Positions 58,872-64,000 of a stretch of 64,000 nucleotides of DNA are shown piece after piece; the first letter of the stretch is position 1; the number at the start of each line of letters is the position of its first letter. Source of the DNA: GWE2-51-13 sp041736705 (GTDB lineage: Bacteria; Bacillota_I; Bacilli_A; Erysipelotrichales; Erysipelotrichaceae); assembly GCA_041736705.1 (NCBI GenBank), contig JBGSTC010000012.1, positions 1 through 64,000 on the forward strand, given 5' to 3'. The notes under the pieces are model-generated. The model saw nothing but the letters and a program-made list of their open reading frames with translations, was not told where the DNA came from and searched no databases. The position numbers were made by a program, and so were the translations under genes.

Positions 58872-60518
58872 CTAATAGTAGTATAGGGTGATGACATTGT
58901 TTTCCCCCTGGATATAATAACTTCCGGCACTGGGCGTGACTTCGACGACGACGTTGCGTACCAAGGCGGCGATTTCTTCCTCACTCATGCCTTCGGTCGA
59001 CTTCTGCGTCGCGACCACGGTGGCCCCGTCGCCTTCAAGCAGCGCCTTGGCCGACTCGACCCCCATCCCCACGACCTGCGGGATGATGAACTCGACGTCC
59101 GACGCGACATAGAACTTGATTTCGTATTGGCGTTGCGGATCGAGTTTTTGTCCCGGGATCAGCAGTTCCTGACTGATGATCGTCCCGGCTTCCAAGCTTG
59201 AATTGGGGGTGTTCTCGATTCGGATCGTGATTTTCAGCGCTTTCAATTCATCGCGGACCTCGTCGATGTTGCGGTTGGCATAGTCGCCGACCACCACGTA
59301 GATCCCTTCGGAAATCGTCAGGACGACCGACGACCCCTTTTCCACTTCGACGCCGGCCTTGGGCGATATCATGATGACCTCCCCTTCGGGGATGTCGTCC
59401 GTCAATTGATATTTCACGGAAGAGACGCTGATGATCAAGGCGTTGAGTTCGCTGCGTGCTTCTTCCAACGTCATCCCGACGACATCCGGGATTTTCACGG
59501 CCTTACTGACGGGCTCGAACATCCCGCCCAATACGATGATCATGGTGATGACGATCCCGGAGAGGATGGTCAACCCGATCCCGATGACCGCATAGGCGAA
59601 GTTCGGTCTCTTTCTCTCACGGATCCCCGACACTTCGGGAATCAGGATCGTATCTCCGTTTTGTTTGTCTTCCAAGAAAACCAACTTCGCGTCGTTGACA
59701 TGTTTATCGTCCAGACTTTGAAGTAAGTCGTCAAGCATCTCCCCCGCCGTCTTATAGCGGTTCGCCTTGTTTTTCGCCGTCGACTTGATGATGATGTTGT
59801 CGAGGGACTGCGGGATCGTCGCGTTGTTTTCACGGACGGACGGGATGTCCTCGCGCATGTGTTTGAGTGCGATCTGCACCGGGGCGTCCCCGGTATGCGG
59901 GACGGTTCCGGTCAAGAGTTCATAGAAGACGATGCCCATGGAATAGATGTCGCTTTGAAAGCTCGCGCTTTCGCCGCGCGCCAGTTCGGGGGCGAGATAA
60001 TGCACGCTCCCCATGACCGTGTCGGTCTGGGTGAGCTGGACGGCGTCCTGCGCGGTCGCGATCCCGAAATCGGTGATCTTGGCCGTGCCGTCGTCCTTGA
60101 TCAGGACGTTCTGCGGTTTGATGTCGCGATGGATGATGTTGTTCTTATGGGCGACCTGGACGGCCGAAATCAGTTGTTGCATGACGGAGACGGCTTCGTT
60201 CTTGTCCATCGCCCCGCGTTGTTGGATCAACTGTTTCAAGGTGCGTCCGCGCACATATTCCATGACGATGAAGTGTTTCCCTTGGTCTTCGCCGACATCG
60301 TAGATTTCGACGATGTTGGTATGGCTGAGGGCGCTTGCCGCATTGGCTTCGCGCTGGAAGCGTAAGAGGGCGATCGCATCGCCCGAAAGGTCACCGCGTA
60401 GGATCTTGACCGCGACTTCGCGGTTCAACAGCGAATCGACGGCGAGGAACACGTTGGCCATACCGCCTTCCCCCAAGGGTTGGACAAGCAGATAGCGATT
60501 CCCGAGGAGTTCAGCCAT
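58872..60518 (-). CDS. prkC: Serine/threonine kinase with PASTA domains
   Basis: A 548-residue membrane kinase. The kinase domain (1-270) has GEGGMANVFLA, AVKIL, HRDIKPQNVLI and DFGIA. One membrane helix lies near residue 310-335. Three extracytosolic PASTA repeats follow, marked by IPDVVGMTLEEARSEL, the degenerate VVVGDYANRNIDEVRDEL and IPQVVGMGVESAKALL. It senses peptidoglycan fragments and controls cell-wall and growth functions. It overlaps the phosphatase gene by eight bases. Confidence 0.96.
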   Translation of the reverse strand: MAELLGNRYLLVQPLGEGGMANVFLAVDSLLNREVAVKILRGDLSGDAIALLRFQREANAASALSHTNIVEIYDVGEDQGKHFIVMEYVRGRTLKQLIQQRGAMDKNEAVSVMQQLISAVQVAHKNNIIHRDIKPQNVLIKDDGTAKITDFGIATAQDAVQLTQTDTVMGSVHYLAPELARGESASFQSDIYSMGIVFYELLTGTVPHTGDAPVQIALKHMREDIPSVRENNATIPQSLDNIIIKSTAKNKANRYKTAGEMLDDLLQSLDDKHVNDAKLVFLEDKQNGDTILIPEVSGIRERKRPNFAYAVIGIGLTILSGIVITMIIVLGGMFEPVSKAVKIPDVVGMTLEEARSELNALIISVSSVKYQLTDDIPEGEVIMISPKAGVEVEKGSSVVLTISEGIYVVVGDYANRNIDEVRDELKALKITIRIENTPNSSLEAGTIISQELLIPGQKLDPQRQYEIKFYVASDVEFIIPQVVGMGVESAKALLEGDGATVVATQKSTEGMSEEEIAALVRNVVVEVTPSAGSYYIQGENNVITLYYY

Positions 60519-61251
60519 GGTACACCTCCGGTCTCGCGGCCGCGAGGATCACGGTGATGTTGTCGCTGCCCCCCGCATCGTTGGCTTCGTCGATCAATCG
60601 GTCGCATACCGCCTGAGGGGGTTCTTTACGATCCAGTATCCGCTGTATTTCTTCATCCTGAAGCATGGAATGCAGACCGTCGCTGGCGACTAAAAGAAGA
60701 TCGAAGGGTTCTTCGATCGGATGGATGTCGATCCGGATGGCCTTGGAGATCCCCAAAGCGTTGGTCAACACATGGCGCTGGGGGTGGTTCTTCGATTCTT
60801 CTTCGCTGATCAATCCGCGTTGCAGCAGTTCGTAGACCAAAGAATGGTCGACGGTCAGTTGCGCGATGCGATGATCGTAAAAGCGATAAAGGCGGCTATC
60901 GCCGACGTTCACGCTGATGATTTTGTCATTTACTTTCAAGAAGCCGACCAGGGTGGTCCCCATTCCGAAATAGTCGCTCCGGTTGATCGATGCGGCGAAC
61001 ACGGCGTCGTTGGCGTACATGACCGCGCCGTACAACCAGTGTTCCATCGTATCGACGCTTAGGTCGGGATGTTCGTCGAAATACTCGGCGATCTTGTCGC
61101 AGGCCATTCTGCTGGCGACTTCCCCGGCCTTCGCCCCGCCCATGCCGTCGCATACCAAAGCCAAGATCGAAGATCCGTTTTGCTTGATGACGAAGGCATC
61201 CTGGTTCATCTTCCTGTTTTTCCCGATATCGCTTCTACCCCAACAGATCAT
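60511..61251 (-). CDS. prpC: PP2C-type protein phosphatase
   Basis: A 246-residue metal-dependent phosphatase that reverses PrkC phosphorylation. Motifs: GKNRKMNQDAF, VCDGMGGAKAGEVAS, NVGDSRLYRF, VASDGLHSML and GGSDNITVIL. The start at MICWGRSDI follows AGAGAGGAG inside the rlmN end; an earlier Met has no better site. Confidence 0.95.
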   Translation of the reverse strand: MICWGRSDIGKNRKMNQDAFVIKQNGSSILALVCDGMGGAKAGEVASRMACDKIAEYFDEHPDLSVDTMEHWLYGAVMYANDAVFAASINRSDYFGMGTTLVGFLKVNDKIISVNVGDSRLYRFYDHRIAQLTVDHSLVYELLQRGLISEEESKNHPQRHVLTNALGISKAIRIDIHPIEEPFDLLLVASDGLHSMLQDEEIQRILDRKEPPQAVCDRLIDEANDAGGSDNITVILAAARPEVYHG

Positions 61252-62290
61252 CCAATTCTCCTCTCTCAACCTTCGCCCTCAATTGTCCGCAGGCGGCATC
61301 GATGTCCGCCCCGTGCTCTTGGCGCAAGGTGCATTTCACATTCAGTTTGCATAAACGGTCGTAGAACGTCATGGCCTGGGGGAAACTGACCCCTTTGAAC
61401 CCGTGTTCGTCGACCGCGTTATAGGGAATCAGATTTACGTAGGCATTTAACCCCTTAATCAAATGTGCCAACTGTGTGGCATGTTCCGGCTGGTCGTTGA
61501 CCCCTTTCAAGAGGATGTATTCGAAGGTGATCCGGCGATTGTTCAGACCCGCGTATTCGCGGATCGCATCCATCAGTTCACCCAAAGGATAGGCCTTGTT
61601 GATGGGCATCAAACGGGTCCTGAGTTCATCGTTGGGGGCATGGAGGGAAATGGCCAGGTTGTATTGGACGTTTTCATGGGCGAAGCGACGGATCTTGTCC
61701 GCGATGCCGCAGGTGGAGACGGTGATGTGCCGCGCCCCGATCGCCAAGCCCTTGTCGTGGTTGATCGTGTTCATGAAGTCCATCACGTTCTCATAGTTGT
61801 CGAAGGGTTCGCCCGTACCCATGATGACCACGTGGCTGACCCGTTCTTGTTCTTTATCGAGTTCGCGTTGCACGTACATTATCTGGGCGACCATTTCACC
61901 CGAGGTCACATCGCGTGTTTTCTTCAAGAGTCCGCTGGCGCAGAACGCACACCCCATGTTGCATCCGATCTGGGAGGTCACGCAGACCGATTTCCCGTAA
62001 TCGTAGTGCATCAACACGGTTTCGGCCAGACTTCCGTCTTGCAAACGGAAAAGATACTTGACGGTCCCGTCGGACGAAACCATCCGTTTCACAAGCCGAA
62101 GCGGATCGATGACGTATTTTTCTTTGAGCCGCTCCCGCATTTCTTGGGAAAGGTCGCTCATCTCATCGAAGGATGCGACCCGTTTGCGATATAGCCACTG
62201 GAAAAGCTGTTGGGAGCGGAATTTCTTCCAGCCTTCACCCAACATGCTCTCTTCCATTTTTTCATAACTGTAATCATAGATTGTTTTCAA
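61235..62290 (-). CDS. rlmN: 23S rRNA (and tRNA) adenine-C2 methyltransferase RlmN
   Basis: A 351-residue radical SAM enzyme methylating A2503 of 23S rRNA and A37 of tRNAs. The cluster motif is CNMGCAFCASG near residue 110, with GTGEPFDNYENV, ISLHAPND and the catalytic tail Cys in KCTLRQEHGADIDAACGQL. The start is a TTG at 62290 with GGGTGGTGAT upstream, which retains the conserved N-terminal helix. The first ATG would cut 11 residues and has no ribosome site. Confidence 0.95.
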   Translation of the reverse strand: MKTIYDYSYEKMEESMLGEGWKKFRSQQLFQWLYRKRVASFDEMSDLSQEMRERLKEKYVIDPLRLVKRMVSSDGTVKYLFRLQDGSLAETVLMHYDYGKSVCVTSQIGCNMGCAFCASGLLKKTRDVTSGEMVAQIMYVQRELDKEQERVSHVVIMGTGEPFDNYENVMDFMNTINHDKGLAIGARHITVSTCGIADKIRRFAHENVQYNLAISLHAPNDELRTRLMPINKAYPLGELMDAIREYAGLNNRRITFEYILLKGVNDQPEHATQLAHLIKGLNAYVNLIPYNAVDEHGFKGVSFPQAMTFYDRLCKLNVKCTLRQEHGADIDAACGQLRAKVERGELDDLLG

Positions 62291-62317
62291 GGTATCACCA
62301 CCCCGTATTTTAACACA

Positions 62318-63568
62318 TTACGGGTTTCTTTGCATTTGCGCGATGTAGAATCCATCAGTCTCTTGTTCATAGGGGAAGATCGTACGCTCCCTGACCAGGA
62401 CAAACTCTTCGTTGTTTTTCAGGAAGGACGCGACCTGGGCTTGGTTCTCCTTCTTGTTGAGGGTGCAGGTCGAATAGACCAGCACGCCTCCGGCTTTCAC
62501 CCGTTTTCCCGCTTCTTCAAGCAATTGCCCCTGCAGGAGTTGAAGATCGTCCAGATCGCCGGGACGGATCCTTGCCTTGATGTCGGGTTTGCGGCGCAAT
62601 ACGCCCAAGCCCGAACACGGGACATCCGCCAGCACCGCGTCGAAGCGTCGGTCTTGAAGGACGCTAGCGCAATCGCGACTGTCGCAGGCGAAGGGTTCGA
62701 CGATCGTAACCCCTAGTTTCAGCATCCCTTCCTGGATCAATTTGACCCGGTGTTCATGCAGGTCAAGCGCGACGATCCGTCCGGTGTTGCGCATCGCGAA
62801 GGCCATGCCTGCGGTCTTCGTCCCCGGTGCGGCGCAGAGATCCAAAATTTCCATCCCCGGTTTCGCATCCACCCAGGAAACCACCATCTGGCTGGCTTCA
62901 TCCTGCAATATCCCTTTCCCATCCTTGAACCATTCGCTTTCAAGGAAGTTCCCTTGATAGCGAAGCGCATCTTCGACCAGCTTCCCCGGAAGAAATCTTG
63001 AATCTTCAAGCATTTCTTCCCGGCTCGCCTTCAAAGGATTGACCTTGATGCTGGTCTGTACGTTTTGGATCAGACTATACGCGCATTTCAGCGCGTCTTC
63101 TTTCCCGTATTGTTTCACCCACATTTTCAAGATCCAGGTCGGGAGGCTCGTATTCAGTGCGACACGTTCGATTTCGTCTTCATGTTCGACGTCGATTTTA
63201 CCTTCTTCGATGACCTTGCGCAAGACGGCGTTGATCAAACCGGTCGCCGAGCCGCGGTGTTTTTGGCGTAGGATCGACTGCGCTTCATCCAGGACGGCGT
63301 AATCGGGAACCTTGTCGAGAAACATCAGCTGATAGACGCACATGTCCAAAAGGGATGCGACCAAGGCATCCGGTTCTTTCTGCACATGTTTCTTCCATCG
63401 GTTGCGACAGTAGATCTGGTTCTGCAGCGTCCCGTAGACCAACTGTGTGATCAAGCCGCGGTCGATCGGACGGGCTTCGTCCAAGCGTTGTTTCAGACTT
63501 AGGTTCGCATAGGCTTGTTTCGTCAATACGCCGTGGATCAGCTCGACGGCGAGATAGCGTGCATTCAT
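62318..63568 (-). CDS. rsmB: 16S rRNA cytosine-C5 methyltransferase RsmB
   Basis: A 416-residue enzyme with an N-terminal NusB-like domain (1-130) and a Rossmann methyltransferase. Motifs: LDLCAAPGTKTAGMA, VALDLHEHR, ADVPCSGLGVLRRKPD with the catalytic Cys, and VYSTCTL. It follows priA after eight bases. In Bacillus def and fmt lie between priA and this gene; here they are absent. Confidence 0.95.
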   Translation of the reverse strand: MNARYLAVELIHGVLTKQAYANLSLKQRLDEARPIDRGLITQLVYGTLQNQIYCRNRWKKHVQKEPDALVASLLDMCVYQLMFLDKVPDYAVLDEAQSILRQKHRGSATGLINAVLRKVIEEGKIDVEHEDEIERVALNTSLPTWILKMWVKQYGKEDALKCAYSLIQNVQTSIKVNPLKASREEMLEDSRFLPGKLVEDALRYQGNFLESEWFKDGKGILQDEASQMVVSWVDAKPGMEILDLCAAPGTKTAGMAFAMRNTGRIVALDLHEHRVKLIQEGMLKLGVTIVEPFACDSRDCASVLQDRRFDAVLADVPCSGLGVLRRKPDIKARIRPGDLDDLQLLQGQLLEEAGKRVKAGGVLVYSTCTLNKKENQAQVASFLKNNEEFVLVRERTIFPYEQETDGFYIAQMQRNP

Positions 63569-63575
63569 GGTTTCC

Positions 63576-64000
63576 TCACATCAAGGCCAAAGGGTTCACG
63601 TCGACACTCAGTTCGACATCCCCTTTGAGCTCGTTTTCATCCAGTAATCTCCAGACGGCGTTTCGCATCGTGTCCAGGTTCTTCCCTTTCAGGATGATCC
63701 GGCTGCGATACGCCCCTTTGGTTTTGCCTAAATCCACCGGACCCAGGATACGGATCTCAAGATTCGAAGCGAACCACATCGACGCATCCTTCGCGCAGTC
63801 CAGCGCTGAATCATGCGTCTTCGAGGTATATTCAAGGGCGATCAGGTAGGTATAGGGCGGGTTCTGTCCGATCTTGCGATAGCGCATCTCGATCGAAAAG
63901 AAGCGAAGGTAGTCATGCTTTAGAGCGCATTGGATCGCATAATGGTCGGTTGCGGAGGTTTGGACCAACACCTGTCCCTTCCCCTCGCCCCGTCCGCTTC
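63576..64000 (-). CDS. priA: Primosomal protein N' (PriA), C-terminal end only
   Basis: The last 140 or so residues of PriA; the rest lies beyond the window. The frame is open to the edge and reads SGRGEGKGQVLVQTS, the end of helicase motif VI. DHYAIQCALKHDYLRFF and MRYRKIGQNPPYTYLIAL follow, all PriA signatures. PriA restarts collapsed replication forks. First visible gene of the conserved cluster that continues to thiN. Confidence 0.93.
   Translation of the reverse strand, partial: SGRGEGKGQVLVQTSATDHYAIQCALKHDYLRFFSIEMRYRKIGQNPPYTYLIALEYTSKTHDSALDCAKDASMWFASNLEIRILGPVDLGKTKGAYRSRIILKGKNLDTMRNAVWRLLDENELKGDVELSVDVNPLALM

Noticed and set aside
1..64000. CRISPR arrays, insertion sequences, prophage or rRNA genes
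   Set aside because: No spaced direct repeats of CRISPR type, no transposase or phage proteins, and no rRNA sequence were seen. The gene content is that of core chromosome.

Overview
The window is a contiguous piece of a bacterial chromosome with roughly 50% GC. TGA is used as an ordinary stop codon, Shine-Dalgarno sites are strong (GGAGG), and many neighbouring genes overlap by ATGA. The gene content points to the Bacillota/Mollicutes branch. The evidence is the priA-rsmB-rlmN-prpC-prkC-rsgA-rpe-thiN block with rpmB beside it, ftsA-ftsZ, a PASTA kinase, MurT/GatD, an LtaS-type enzyme, type III glutamine synthetase and an Rnf complex. The organism should have peptidoglycan and a single membrane. 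It is probably an anaerobe from a lineage near Erysipelotrichia, Acholeplasma or Izemoplasma; that placement is inference from gene content only.

Layout. 1-190: tRNA-Leu (cut by the window edge) and tRNA-Cys. 193-5531: polyamine operon (XRE-cupin regulator, potABC, two tandem potD). 5695-11359: thioredoxin, then an amino-sugar operon (nagA, two Cof phosphatases, lipid kinase, mutarotase-like gene, nagB). 11461-14836: YgiQ, PduL and an alpha/beta hydrolase. 14891-20532: oppABCDF. 20757-23800: tRNA-His, coaX and gatD-murT. 23891-27346: a compact Tad/Flp-like secretion cluster. 27440-33048: LytS/LytR, CstA, a LUD protein and an FMN alpha-hydroxy-acid dehydrogenase, which looks like a lactate/pyruvate module. 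33150-39901: rnfCDGEA, a small Cys-rich gene, a short rnfB, and divergent apbE. 39972-44726: LtaS-like enzyme, pgi, S1 protein, YuiD-like protein, Nfu and a rubredoxin-like protein. 44991-53404: glnN, degV, a PerM/AI-2E exporter-family gene, nadE, a GNAT gene, a roughly 415-base non-coding stretch, and a DUF2089/SHOCT trio. 53512-56719: an unknown gene, ftsZ, ftsA and rpmB. 56745-64000: thiN back to priA, which runs off the window end.

The most notable region is the Rnf operon. RnfD carries a C-terminal extracytosolic FMN-binding domain that is a close copy of the second of two such domains in RnfG, so four covalent FMN sites are predicted, with the modifying enzyme ApbE encoded next door. 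RnfB lacks the usual ferredoxin domain, and a 60-residue one-helix, four-cysteine protein resembling the Nqr iron-maturation factor NqrM sits between rnfA and rnfB.

Other unusual points: the GatD homologue lacks its catalytic Cys and His; the FtsA homologue has lost its nucleotide-binding motifs; a Flp-like pilin has no prepilin leader; one 15-base palindrome recurs over the -10 boxes of apbE and of the S1-pgi operon; and three hairpin repeats lie downstream of the SHOCT gene. Several operons contain terminator-like hairpins between genes, probably to set expression ratios.
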